The position numbers and the translations under genes are program-made. From JAAYUJ01 sp963698165 (GTDB taxonomy: Bacteria > Desulfobacterota > Syntrophobacteria > Syntrophobacterales > Syntrophobacteraceae): a DNA stretch of 64,000 nt. The notes beneath the pieces are model-generated. The model searched no databases and was not told where the DNA came from. It saw only the letters and a program-made list of their open reading frames with translations. The stretch spans positions 43,507-107,506 of the forward strand of contig CAVOPT010000014.1 in assembly GCA_963698165.1 (NCBI GenBank), written 5' to 3'. This document shows positions 54,233 through 63,085 of the stretch, piece by piece (position 1 is the first letter of the stretch; every line of letters begins with the position of its first letter).

Positions 54233-55360
54233 TTATCCGAGAGCTGCCGTACGCTTTTTTCCCAGATTTGCCATCAGGCTGTCGTACGGCTTATTAAACT
54301 TTTCAATGCCTTGGTCCTCCAGTTTCTGCGTTACTTCGTCCAGATCGATTCCCAGCTCGGACAACCGTTCCAGATTGAGTGCCGCTTCTTCCGGATGTCC
54401 CTCGATGCGGGGTGCCGGGTCGCCGTGGTCGCGGTATGCCTTGAGGGTTTCCGGAGGTAGGGTGTTGATGGTTTCCGGTCCGATCAAGGCCTCCACGTAT
54501 TTCACATCGGAGTACTCGGGATTCTTGGTGCCCGTGCTGGCCCAGAGAACACGCTGGGGGCGCGCACCCAGCGCGGAAAGTGCGCGGAATCGCCCGCTGC
54601 CGAAGACTTCCTTGTAGATCCGGTAGGCCACCTTTGCGCTGGCAATGGCTGTCTGCGCGCGAAGGCCTGCAGCGATCTGTGCCTCGGCACCTCTCTTTTC
54701 GATGATTTTCTCAAGCAAAGGATCGACCAGCACATCGATGCGGCTAAGAAAGAAGCTCGCTACCGAAGCCACTCCCTCAATAGGCAGCCCCTTGGTTGCC
54801 CGAGTCTCCAGCCCTGAGATATACGCGTCTGCAACCTGTCGGTAGCGTGGCAGCCCAAAAAGCAAGGTTACATTGACATTGATACCTTCGCTGATAAGCT
54901 GCCGGATGGACTGTAGGCCTTCCAGGGTAGCGGGCACCTTAATGAATACATTGGGGCGGTCCAGCGCAGCCCAGAGTCTGCGTGCTTCGGCAACGGTGCC
55001 GTCGGTGTCACGAGCCAGGTGCGGATTCACCTCCAGGCTCACGAATCCGTCTCTTCCCAGCTGCCTGTCGTGGGTGGGGCGAAAGAGGTCCGCAGCCCTC
55101 ACGACGTCTTCCACGGTGAGGGTATCGTAGATCTCTTCCACGCTCTTTCCTTGCAGGGCGAGTGCCCGTATGGCATTGTCGTAGTCGTGACTTCCTTCCA
55201 TAGCCTTTTCAAAAATATCGGGGTTGGAGGTCATCCCGCTCAGCCCGTCTTCTTCTATCAGCCGCTGCAACTCTCCGGAGTCGATGAGCCGGCGTTGAAT
55301 ATAGTCCAGCCAGATGGACTGGCCAAATGACTGCAGCTTCAACAAAGGATTCTCTTTCAT
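54233..55360 (-). CDS. tal: transaldolase
   Basis: Protein of 375 aa from the ATG at 55360, which overlaps the rpiB stop (ATGA). It is a type of transaldolase found in long form: 'SIWLDYIQRRLIDSGELQRL', 'GMTSNPDIFEKAMEGSHDYD', 'VSLEVNPHLARDTDGTVAEA', 'VFIKVPATLEGLQSIRQLIS' with the Schiff-base Lys in 'IKVPAT', and 'RVLWASTGTKNPEYSDVKYV'. It transfers a dihydroxyacetone unit between sugar phosphates. Together with RpiB and phosphoketolase it would shuttle C5 and C6 sugar phosphates to acetyl-P. Confidence 0.95.
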   Translation of the reverse strand: MKENPLLKLQSFGQSIWLDYIQRRLIDSGELQRLIEEDGLSGMTSNPDIFEKAMEGSHDYDNAIRALALQGKSVEEIYDTLTVEDVVRAADLFRPTHDRQLGRDGFVSLEVNPHLARDTDGTVAEARRLWAALDRPNVFIKVPATLEGLQSIRQLISEGINVNVTLLFGLPRYRQVADAYISGLETRATKGLPIEGVASVASFFLSRIDVLVDPLLEKIIEKRGAEAQIAAGLRAQTAIASAKVAYRIYKEVFGSGRFRALSALGARPQRVLWASTGTKNPEYSDVKYVEALIGPETINTLPPETLKAYRDHGDPAPRIEGHPEEAALNLERLSELGIDLDEVTQKLEDQGIEKFNKPYDSLMANLGKKRTAALG

Positions 55361-55818
55361 TTTGATTTCTCCTGTCTTTCGAGATCCGCGACCTTGCGCA
55401 GGCGGCGCCGGAAGCGGTCCTCGCCCTTGAATCGGGCGTCCAGGAAGGCGCGGATAAGATCCCTTGCAGGCTCGTAGCCGGTTATGCGGCCGCCCAGGCA
55501 CATCACGTTCATGTCGTCGTCTTCCACGCCCTGATGGGCGGAGAATATCTCCGTAACCAATGCAGCTCGGACCCCCGGCACCTTATTTGCCGCGATGCAA
55601 GCCCCCACCCCGCTTCCACAGATAGCCAGCCCCCGTTCGACCTCACTCCTGGCTACGGCCCTGGCCATCGGCACGACAAAATCGGGGTAGTCATCTCCCG
55701 AAGCAAGCTCATGGGCACCAAAGTCAACCATCTCATGGCCCCAAGCCTTGAGTTCGGCAGCTATTTTTTCTTTGAGCTCAAATCCGCCATGATCGGCAGC
55801 GACCCCCAGGCGCATCCC
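55357..55818 (-). CDS. rpiB: ribose-5-phosphate isomerase B
   Basis: Protein of 153 aa from the ATG at 55818 (GGAGAAAGGAAACTCGGG upstream). RpiB signatures: 'MRLGVAADHGGFELKEKIAA', 'DYPDFVVPMARAVARSEVER', 'GLAICGSGVGACIAANKVPG', the catalytic Cys in 'AICGSGVG', and 'MNVMCLGGRITG'. It interconverts ribose-5-P and ribulose-5-P. A longer frame upstream to 55908 encodes a piece of an unrelated small protein family (see next entry) and was not used. Confidence 0.93.
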   Translation of the reverse strand, partial: GMRLGVAADHGGFELKEKIAAELKAWGHEMVDFGAHELASGDDYPDFVVPMARAVARSEVERGLAICGSGVGACIAANKVPGVRAALVTEIFSAHQGVEDDDMNVMCLGGRITGYEPARDLIRAFLDARFKGEDRFRRRLRKVADLERQEKSK

Positions 55819-55980
55819 GAGTTTCCTTTCTCCATCGCCAAAAGAACTGCTCTCTGATGTTCCCTTTTCCGCGATCTTGTCGTAAACCTCAGAGTCGAGT
55901 TTCTCCAAGCTTTGAACCTGTCGTTCCAGTTTGAAAGGAACAGCGGCAGCACTCGCTTCTTTTTTAGAAACGTCACCAGC
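55819..55980 (-). pseudogene. fragment of the small helical protein gene at the rpiB 5' end
   Basis: Directly upstream of the rpiB start and in frame with it, the sequence reads 'KLERQVQSLEKLDSEVYDKI' and 'AEKGTSESSSFGDGE'. This matches the intact protein at 63086-63364 ('LKKLKSEVHDKIGKEGTSES'). A stop lies upstream near 'RF*KKEAS'. So the rpiB gene was joined to the middle of this small gene, which keeps the sigma-54-like promoter at 56054. Confidence 0.7.
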
Positions 55981-56053
55981 CGCCGCTCACGTATCAGGCA
56001 GGTGGTGACCATATGGAACGGTGCCGCATGTCATCTGTCACGGTTCGCAATTG

Positions 56054-56068
56054 TCAAGATCTGTGCCG
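56054..56068 (-). promoter_or_regulatory. sigma-54-like promoter of the rpiB-tal operon
   Basis: Minus-strand CGGCACAGATCTTGA, with GA at -12 as at 2888 and 18029. The flanking block (ATATGGAACAAGTG.., TCTTCTCGGCACAG) matches those two sites. It would drive rpiB, tal and the genes beyond. Confidence 0.5.
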
Positions 56069-56167
56069 AGAAGACAAGAGATCTCACTTGTTCCATATTG
56101 TGAAGGCATGACGTATGGTTAAGGGTGAACGGGCAGCATGATGGTCTATAGGGGGCAGGAAAAGACA

Positions 56168-56200
56168 TGTTGCATGCAACGCAAGTGTTGCATGCCTTCC
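56168..56200 (-). promoter_or_regulatory. TGTTGC palindrome, putative enhancer (UAS)
   Basis: TGTTGCATGCAACG at 56168-56181, then a second arm TGTTGCATGCC at about 56186-56196. The promoter-side end (56168) is exactly 100 nt from the -24 box edge at 56068. The rest of 56000-56340 is repeat-like and contains no gene. Confidence 0.6.
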
Positions 56201-56339
56201 GCGTCACGTGCAACATCTTAGTATCAGGAAGCGTCTTCAGAGACGCGGGAATTCCCGGGCAGCTTCTTTCCCCCATGGTTGCGGCGAACCGCGATACGCC
56301 CACGAGGTGAAGATCGGAGCCTGTCCCCTGCGGCCACAG

Positions 56340-58211
56340 CTAGGCCAGCTGGCCAGCCATCTCGGCGGCATACTGGTCAGCGTTGGGGCCGACAATGAGA
56401 TGGAATATTCGGTCAGGCAGCCGCATCATGCAATTCACGCCTGCAGTCTTCAGCGCGTCGTCGTTCACCTGCCTTTCGTCGTCCACAATAACGCGCAAAC
56501 GGGTTTCGGCCACCGCCTCGACTTTCTTGATGTTCTTGACGCCGCCCAGGCCCTCGATGAAGCTGTGCGCTTTGTCCCCCGCGGCAGGGTCGCGCAGCTT
56601 AGCGGAGGCCGCCTGCGGCGCCGCAACAGAGGTGGCTATGAGGTCCGCCTCCGACAATTCCGCCTCGGGGCCGGCCACCTCCAAGTATTCATCCATGTCG
56701 TTCTTGTAGCCTTCGGATTTCGGCCCGAAAATGGCCTGCATGTTGCTGCCGACCACCACCACACCCGCAGCGCCCAAGGCTTTGAGCCTGGCCTGGCTCA
56801 CCGTGCCGGGGTCGCCGACGCTGACACGCAGGCGAGTGATGCATGCGTCCAGGGAAGTGATGTTGCTTTTACCGCCGAAGGCCAGCACCAATTGGCGTGC
56901 GAACGCATGCTCTTTGTCTACATCCATCCCTGGAGCGGGCAATCCGGGTGCGCTCCATTCCGCTTCTTCGTCCTCACGGCCAGGGGTCTTGAGATCGCGC
57001 CACCGGATGACCCCATAGAACACACCGAAGTACGTGAAGAAGTAGAGCGGTCCAACCATCAGCACCATCCACGCCTCGATATCCAGGATGTAGAAGAGGG
57101 TGTAGTCGATTGCTCCGTGGGAGAAGCTGTAGCAAAGCCGGGCGCCAAGGAAATAGAGAAGGGGGAAGGCGAGGCCGGCCAGGAAAACGTGGGCGACATA
57201 GAGGAGTGGCGCAACGAACAGGAACGAATACTCAATGGGTTCGGTGATGCCCGTCAGAAAAGAGGTAAACCCCGCTGACGTCATGAGGCTGCCGGTCTGG
57301 GCTCGCTTGTCCGGTTTGGCTGCCAGCCAGATGGCCATGGCGGCACCGACCAGGCCAAACATTTTGAACAGATAACCGCCGGCAAGGATGCCGCCATGCT
57401 GAGGATCGCCGGCGAAGCACATGTTGGTGAGCCCCCTGACGGTTTCTCCTGACGGCGTGATGAAGGTGCCAAACTGGAAGAACCACAGTGCGTTCCAGAT
57501 GTGATGGAGGCCGAAGGGCAGGAGCGCCCGCTCGACCACGCCATAGATAAACACGCCGAGACCCGGGTTCTGGCTGATGGACCAATTCGCAAGACCGTTG
57601 AGGCCCGCCTGGAGGGGTGTCCACACAATGGTGAGCATGAACCCGATGGCAATCGCGGAAAAAGCGGTGACGATGGGCACGAAACGCTTGCCCGCAAAGA
57701 AGCCCAGGTAGGTCGGCAACTGAATGCGAAAGAAACGGTTGAACAAATACGCGGCCACTACGCCCATGACTATGCCGCCGAATACGCCGGTGTCCACCGT
57801 CTGGAACCCCAGCACCGTGCCGGTCTGAAGGCCTAGGAGACTGGCCACGGCGGACATGGCGCCAAGCAGCACCAGATACCCCACGGCCGCCGCCAGCGCT
57901 GCCACGCCGTCGTTATTGGACAGGGCAATTGCCACACCAATGGCGAACATGAGCGGCAGGGCGCCAAAGACGGCGTCGCCGGAAGCTTTCATTACCCCAA
58001 GAAGACCCAGAGCGACGGGCGAATTGATGTGGAATGTGCCCGCCGCCACGCCTCCCAGCAGCCCGCCCCCGATGCCCAGGAGGATGCCAGCCGCCGGCAG
58101 CACCGCTACGGGGATCATGAGGGCGCGGCCAAGCTTCTGAGCAAATCCGAAGGCTCGGCTGCCCAGGCTCTCTCCTGTAGCGGTTGATGAAGCGGCGTGT
58201 GATGTCTTCAT
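56340..58211 (-). CDS. ptsG: PTS glucose-type IICB component with a second, degenerate IIB domain
   Basis: Protein of 623 aa. ACAGGAGGGTTAAGAG precedes the ATG. Ten or so helices form EIIC (residues 20-405) with the conserved 'GITEPIEYSF' at 321-330. An EIIB domain at about 430-510 has the phospho-acceptor C457 in 'SLDACITRLRV'. A second IIB-like domain at about 540-623 has 'VEAVAETRLRVIV', where the Cys is missing, so it cannot be phosphorylated and may be regulatory. It imports and phosphorylates glucose or N-acetylglucosamine. The IIA domain is on the next gene upstream. Confidence 0.92.
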   Translation of the reverse strand: MKTSHAASSTATGESLGSRAFGFAQKLGRALMIPVAVLPAAGILLGIGGGLLGGVAAGTFHINSPVALGLLGVMKASGDAVFGALPLMFAIGVAIALSNNDGVAALAAAVGYLVLLGAMSAVASLLGLQTGTVLGFQTVDTGVFGGIVMGVVAAYLFNRFFRIQLPTYLGFFAGKRFVPIVTAFSAIAIGFMLTIVWTPLQAGLNGLANWSISQNPGLGVFIYGVVERALLPFGLHHIWNALWFFQFGTFITPSGETVRGLTNMCFAGDPQHGGILAGGYLFKMFGLVGAAMAIWLAAKPDKRAQTGSLMTSAGFTSFLTGITEPIEYSFLFVAPLLYVAHVFLAGLAFPLLYFLGARLCYSFSHGAIDYTLFYILDIEAWMVLMVGPLYFFTYFGVFYGVIRWRDLKTPGREDEEAEWSAPGLPAPGMDVDKEHAFARQLVLAFGGKSNITSLDACITRLRVSVGDPGTVSQARLKALGAAGVVVVGSNMQAIFGPKSEGYKNDMDEYLEVAGPEAELSEADLIATSVAAPQAASAKLRDPAAGDKAHSFIEGLGGVKNIKKVEAVAETRLRVIVDDERQVNDDALKTAGVNCMMRLPDRIFHLIVGPNADQYAAEMAGQLA

Positions 58212-58328
58212 CTCTTAACCCTCCTGTAGCTTCTGGAATCCCACGCTGTGCATACAAACCAATTGCCGGGGGGGCTCAGAGCCTGCACTGCAGAGGATTT
58301 TCGCCCCTTGCTCCCTGACTTTCAGCAC

Positions 58329-60872
58329 TCACGCCCATGGATCGGGAACCAGGGCACGCACCTCGGCGGCGGTGTCCCGGGTCAGTGCCTGTCGGGCCAG
58401 TTCTTGGCAGTCAGACAGGCTGAGTGCGCGAATCTGAGCCTTGATGGCGGGTATGGCTGGAACGCTGACGCTGAGCTCACTCACCCCCAACCCAATCAGG
58501 ATTGGCACCGCCTGCGGATCGCTGGCCGTGCCGCCGCACACGCCCACCCATCGTCCGTGCTGCTGGGCGCCCTTGACCGCATGAGCGATCAACTGCAGCA
58601 CACCAGGATTCAGCCCGTCCATCTGCGACGCAAGTTTGGGATGGCCCCGGTCCATGGCCAACGTGTACTGAGTCAGATCGTTGGTGCCGACCGAAAAGAA
58701 GTCCACCTCGCGGGCGAATTGCTCCGCCATGATGGCAGCCGCAGGAATCTCAATCATGATGCCCACCGGAATCGCTGCCGCGCCGAGCCTGATGCGTTCC
58801 TCATCGAACATGGCCCTGGCCATGCGCCACTCGGTCAGTGTTGCGATCATCGGAAACATGACCAGAAGCCTGCCGGCCCCGGCGGCGCGCAGAATGGCCC
58901 GCAGTTGAGTGCGCAGCACTTCCGGACGATTCAGCCCGATGCGCACACCGCGTTCGCCCAACATCGGGTTTTCCTCCTTCGCTATGGGCAAATAAGGCAA
59001 TGGCTTATCGCCCCCCACATCCAGGGTCCGGATCACCAGGGGCCGGCCCATCAGGGTCCTTGCGATTTCGCTGTAGACCTCTGCTTGTTCTTCCTCCGAG
59101 GGGGCTGCTTCGCGGTCGAGGAACAAGAACTCAGTCCGTAGCAGCCCCACCCCCTCTCCACCCAGAGCGATGGCCAATTTGGCATCGACCAGACCTCCGA
59201 TGTTCGCAACCACTTCTATGCGGTGGCCATCGATGGTGGTGGCCGGCAGGGGAGCATTCTCCAGGTCGGCCTTTTTTTTGTTCGCCAGTCTCTGCTGGCG
59301 CTCCTGCAGGCGGGCCATTTCTTCCACCGAGGGGTTGAGCCTCAGCACACCCCTTGTACCGTCGAGGATCGCGGGCGTGCCGTCGGGAATCTCCAGGGCG
59401 CGGGGCTCCATGCCGGCCACAGCCGGGATATCCAGTGAACGCGCAATGATGGCCACATGCGACGTGGCACTGCCCAGGGTGGTGCAAAAGCCCAGGACTT
59501 TGCTGCGATCCAGGTTGGCGGTGTCGGAGGGTGTGAGCTCTTCCGCCACCAGGATAGTGTCGGCGGGAACATCGATCCTGCGCGGCCCCGTCCCCGTCAG
59601 GTTTTGCAGCACACGTTGGCCGACGTCACGAAGGTCGGCGGCTCGGGCCGCCAGCAACGCGTTGTGCATCTTCCCCAATCGCTGCGCCTGTGTTTGGATC
59701 GTCCTTTGCCAGGCAAAGGCTGCGCTCTTGCCCTTGAGTATCGCACTACGCAACGTATCGCGTATTTCGGGATCGTCCAACACCTCCTGGTGGGCGGCAA
59801 AAATAGCTGCTTTGTTGGCGTCTGCCTGACCGTGAAGCTGGACTTGCAGCGCTTCCAGCTGGCGTCTGGCCGTATCAAGGGCATCCTCCAGCCGGAGCAC
59901 TTCGGCCTGCGGATCCTCGGCAGTCTCAGGTACCTCCAGATCCCGGTGGCGTACCTGGAAGAGTGTACCGACTGCCAGCCCCGGTGACGCAGTAACGCCC
60001 AGCAAGAGATTGGGATCGTCGGAGCGTTGGACTGGGGCCGGTTTCGTGATTTCGGACACGACGCGACTGGCCGGTGCAGGCGCCGCTACGCCCTCCTCCC
60101 CCAGGCCCGACAGGATCAGCGGCACCAGGGCCTCAATGGCGTCCTGGGCGTCGGGCCCTTGGGCCGTCAGATTGATTTTGTCGTTGTAGCGTACATCCAG
60201 ATCCATCAGGCCGGTGATGCTCTTGGCGTTGGCCCTGGCGTCGCCCCGCTGCACCCAGATGTCCGATCTGTACTTCTTTGCGAGGTTTGCCAACACGGCA
60301 GCCGGGCGGGCGTGCAGACCAGCGGTGTTGGCGACCCGGATCGCCTCCGAGGTGATGAAAGCGCCCCTCGATGGGGCGGCACCCTCTCCATCGCTGGCCA
60401 GGATCAACTCCAGGATGACGCCTTGGCCCGCAGTCACGGTACCGGAGCCCCTCTCGAAGACGGCCACCCTCTCGGGGTTGGTGACGACGATCATCGACAG
60501 CAGGCTCTTGGCGTGGGTGGCGACAAAGTCCGCGTCAAAATCGATCAGCGGCACACCAGCTTGGACGTTGTCCCCGTTTCTGACTCGCGGGCTGAATCCC
60601 TCCCCCTTCAAGTTGATCGTGTCCAGACCAATGTGCATCAGCACTTCAATGCCCTCCGCCGTCACCAGTGTCAGCGCATGGCCCGCAGGGTGAAGCATGA
60701 CGACCTGGCCGTCACACGGTGCCAAGAGCGATTCACTGATGGGGTCCAGGGCGACGCCGTCCCCAACCATCTTCTGCGAAAATACCGGGTCGGGGACACG
60801 CTCGATGGGTACCAACTGCCCGGATAGAGGAGCTTTCAGAACAAGCTTGCGGGTCATTTGCATTTGTTCCAT
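58329..60872 (-). CDS. fused PTS EIIA(Glc)-HPr-Enzyme I
   Basis: Protein of 847 aa from the ATG at 60872 (AAGGAGAGGACAGC upstream; a longer start covers this ribosome site). EIIA(Glc) at 1-155 has phospho-H80 in 'LMHIGLDT'. HPr at about 170-255 has H187 in 'TAGLHARPAA'. Enzyme I from about 285 has H472 in 'GSATSHVAIIA' and 'GLLRTEFLFLDREAAPSEEE', 'FFSVGTNDLTQY'. One polypeptide passes phosphate from PEP to the glucose permease encoded next to it, so the pair is a complete sugar PTS. Such FruB- and NagF-like fusions are usual in proteobacteria. Confidence 0.95.
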   Translation of the reverse strand: MEQMQMTRKLVLKAPLSGQLVPIERVPDPVFSQKMVGDGVALDPISESLLAPCDGQVVMLHPAGHALTLVTAEGIEVLMHIGLDTINLKGEGFSPRVRNGDNVQAGVPLIDFDADFVATHAKSLLSMIVVTNPERVAVFERGSGTVTAGQGVILELILASDGEGAAPSRGAFITSEAIRVANTAGLHARPAAVLANLAKKYRSDIWVQRGDARANAKSITGLMDLDVRYNDKINLTAQGPDAQDAIEALVPLILSGLGEEGVAAPAPASRVVSEITKPAPVQRSDDPNLLLGVTASPGLAVGTLFQVRHRDLEVPETAEDPQAEVLRLEDALDTARRQLEALQVQLHGQADANKAAIFAAHQEVLDDPEIRDTLRSAILKGKSAAFAWQRTIQTQAQRLGKMHNALLAARAADLRDVGQRVLQNLTGTGPRRIDVPADTILVAEELTPSDTANLDRSKVLGFCTTLGSATSHVAIIARSLDIPAVAGMEPRALEIPDGTPAILDGTRGVLRLNPSVEEMARLQERQQRLANKKKADLENAPLPATTIDGHRIEVVANIGGLVDAKLAIALGGEGVGLLRTEFLFLDREAAPSEEEQAEVYSEIARTLMGRPLVIRTLDVGGDKPLPYLPIAKEENPMLGERGVRIGLNRPEVLRTQLRAILRAAGAGRLLVMFPMIATLTEWRMARAMFDEERIRLGAAAIPVGIMIEIPAAAIMAEQFAREVDFFSVGTNDLTQYTLAMDRGHPKLASQMDGLNPGVLQLIAHAVKGAQQHGRWVGVCGGTASDPQAVPILIGLGVSELSVSVPAIPAIKAQIRALSLSDCQELARQALTRDTAAEVRALVPDPWA

Positions 60873-61261
60873 GCTGTCCTCTCCTTGTTGAGACATAAAC
60901 CATCCGGGAGCGTATCCGCGATTCGTGGGTTGATCTCCGTATACTGGACCCTGCTGTCGCAGGGGGCATCATGAATATAGTACTCTTCTCGATCTTCCGT
61001 ATTCAACTTTCTTTCTAATGGAGCGCCGTCATCCCATCATCTCTAACGATGCTTTCTCCCTGGTGCGAGTGATATTACCGATTGGGGAAAGGAGGCTTCA
61101 TTGCCAAATAGGATGGCACCAATCTTCTCTCTGGAAAATTTTCTGATAATGCCCCAAGGAGGAGCTGATCTCTTAATTCGCTCTACGACCTTGACTTCCA
61201 GCAGGACATTACTATTTTTCCGCTATTAAATCTATTGGTTAGCTAGTCGTAAACGGAGCGC
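60873..61261. other. intergenic region upstream of the PTS genes
   Basis: No gene or recognised repeat. A weak match to a -24/-12 element (ATGGCACCAATCTTCT near 61111) lacks the -12 GC and a TGTTGC dyad, so I do not call it. The promoter of the PTS gene should lie between 60873 and about 61000 on the minus strand. Confidence 0.45.
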
Positions 61262-61387
61262 ATGCCCGTGGTGTCCGTGCTTGGCGCTGGCCTGTGGCCG
61301 CTACTCCAAATGACGCTGCTGCCTCTGCTCACGTTCCTTTTTGCCCGGTGGTGGGCCGGCCGCAGTGCAACCAAAGCCTCTTTATGA
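61262..61387 (+). CDS. possible 41-aa membrane protein
   Basis: MPVVSVLGAGLWPLLQ, then a helix 'MTLLPLLTFLFARWWAGR'. There is no clear ribosome site. A second short hydrophobic frame ('MVVGILMPAMLVVVTNKLSK') at 61435-61497 could be the other part of a broken membrane protein. Function unknown; may be a remnant. Confidence 0.3.
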   Translation: MPVVSVLGAGLWPLLQMTLLPLLTFLFARWWAGRSATKASL

Positions 61388-61553
61388 TGAACCAAACAGT
61401 CCGATGGATGGCCGGAGAGAGGGAAGTGGGTCTAGATGGTGGTCGGCATCCTGATGCCAGCCATGCTGGTTGTCGTTACCAACAAGCTGTCCAAGAAATA
61501 ATTCAGCGCTCGGCGCTGCCACGAAGTGAACTCTTAATCGAGAAATCAAACCT

Positions 61554-61940
61554 ATGCTGATCAAATTAGCTACCGAGAAAACCGTGAGTGAGGTTGCGGC
61601 TGCCTTGCAGGCCGCCGTTCAGGCCAATCACTTTGGCGTCATGCAGGTTCACAACCTCAAAGAGACAATGACGAAGAAGGGAGTGGAGTTCGCCCGCGAA
61701 TGCCTGATCTTCGAGGTGTGTCAACCTCAACAAGCGAAGAAGGTGCTCGATGAAAACATGAGCGTCTCCACCGCACTGCCATGCCGGATATCCATTTACG
61801 AGGAGGGTGGTAAAACCATTCTGGCCACTTTGAAGCCAACCGCTCTTCTGGCGATGTTCAACACCCCGCAACTGGAAGGGGTGGCGCAGGAAGTGGAGGA
61901 CACGATCATTAAGATCATGGAGGAGGCGGCATCAGGCTGA
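61554..61940 (+). CDS. DUF302 domain protein
   Basis: Protein of 128 aa with a single DUF302 fold: 'TVSEVAAALQAAVQANHFGV', 'VHNLKETMTKKGVEF', 'ECLIFEVCQPQQAKKVLDEN' and 'ALPCRISIYEEGGKTILATL'. Family members are small, of unknown biochemistry, and often lie near copper or redox genes. A copper-ATPase remnant follows. Confidence 0.85.
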   Translation: MLIKLATEKTVSEVAAALQAAVQANHFGVMQVHNLKETMTKKGVEFARECLIFEVCQPQQAKKVLDENMSVSTALPCRISIYEEGGKTILATLKPTALLAMFNTPQLEGVAQEVEDTIIKIMEEAASG

Positions 61941-62049
61941 CTGTCTGGCCTGTGAACGCCCCAATGTTTCGCTTCCTTGTCACCATTGCGCACGGCAGTC
62001 TGGATTGCAGTTGTGAAACCGCTGAACCAACTGAATGGAACCAATACGG

Positions 62050-62290
62050 CCATCGACCCCATCTGTGGCAAGACGTTGGAACCGAAAACGGTGACAGGGG
62101 GTACGGATGACGAGGAATACGCCGAGCTGCGCAACATGACCAGGCGCTTCCGGGTCGGCGCCGTGCTGACGTTGCCGGACTTTGCCCTGGCGATGGCTCA
62201 CCTGATCCCGGCACTGGCCAGGCAGTCCTGGGTGGATAGCCCCACGCCTCACGCTGGATGCAATTCGTGGCCAAAGTCCGCGCTGCGCTC
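62050..62290 (+). pseudogene. copper-transporting P-type ATPase (copA) N-terminal remnant
   Basis: The frame reads 'DPICGKTLEPKTV' (a YHS-like metal motif), then 'ELRNMTRRFRVGAVLTLPDF', 'ALAMAHLIP', the first-helix region of copper P-type ATPases. In the next frame 'SRWMQFVAKVRAALSGVV' continues the match briefly. All catalytic domains are missing, and no start is visible. Confidence 0.65.
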
Positions 62291-62451
62291 TCCGGTGTGG
62301 TCGATTGTCGACAGGGCGAGAAGGAGGGAAACGATAAGAATGATCACAGCGACATTGCTGTGATTCCCTCTGGTGTTTCTCACTTCGAAGATCCAGGAAC
62401 TGGTGACTGACTTTGTTTCATCACGATTAATTCACCGGAAAGGAGCATGCA

Positions 62452-62604
62452 ATGGCGTTCAATCTTCCTGATATTCCGGCTTATTCAGGGCCACTGGTAT
62501 CTTTAGTTGCCGGCCTGTTAGTTTTAATCATGCCCAGGCTGTTGAATTATGTTGTGGCGTTCTACTTGATCATTACAGGTATCTTGGGTTTGCTTCATCG
62601 ATAG
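62452..62604 (+). CDS. DUF3096 small membrane protein
   Basis: Protein of 50 aa: 'LVSLVAGLLVLIMPRLLNYV', 'VAFYLIITGILGLLH'. GGAAAGGAGCATGCA precedes the ATG. The 'AG..ILIMPRLLNY.VA.YLI..G' pattern is DUF3096, a two-helix membrane protein of unknown function. Confidence 0.85.
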   Translation: MAFNLPDIPAYSGPLVSLVAGLLVLIMPRLLNYVVAFYLIITGILGLLHR

Positions 62605-63085
62605 CTGGGAATAGCCCACCCTAAGAGATTGGCTTATTGGCTTATTCTTGCCGGCTGAGCAAAATTACGTATTGCGAGTTGCTATATTGCGTTAGATCCT
62701 GCCCCCGGCCTTCCAGCCAAGGGAGTGTTTTCAAGCGGTGATATCCTGCGTTAGATCGAGGGAGAGGTGACTTTATCCATGACGGAGCGCTCTATAGACG
62801 CATATTTTCCTTGATTCCACACTCATCCTGATTGCTTTACTGGTCTCCTCGCCATCTCGACTCTCTCCTTCTTTGGTGTGAAATTTAGAAGCGTTGAATG
62901 TAGATCTGCGATTCCCCCTACCACAATCTATTCACAGCGTTGGAAAGACAGGGCGCCTCACATGGCTGAACGCGCTCTCCGCCCTCTCAACAGACATAAC
63001 TCCGTCCACATTTCCCAGTTCGCTGTGGGCTGTTGGGGAGTGGGCGAACCGATGATCAAGATCCTGCTGCGGCGCTTGACGGAAA
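62605..63085. other. intergenic region with a second copy of the 18.5 kb leader
   Basis: No gene. Bases 62864-62930 are, on the minus strand, a close copy of the leader at 18505-18565 (TAGGGGGAATCGCAGATCTA, then TTTCACACCAAAGAAGGAGA). TGCGTTAGATC occurs twice (62689 and 62748). Confidence 0.6.

Noticed and set aside
55819..55908. Longer RpiB with a 30-residue N-terminal extension
   Set aside because: The extension belongs to the small helical protein family; the ATG at 55818 has its own ribosome site and starts exactly at the RpiB fold.
61111..61126. -24/-12-like site TGGCACCAATCTTCT
   Set aside because: It lacks the -12 GC and no TGTTGC dyad lies upstream.
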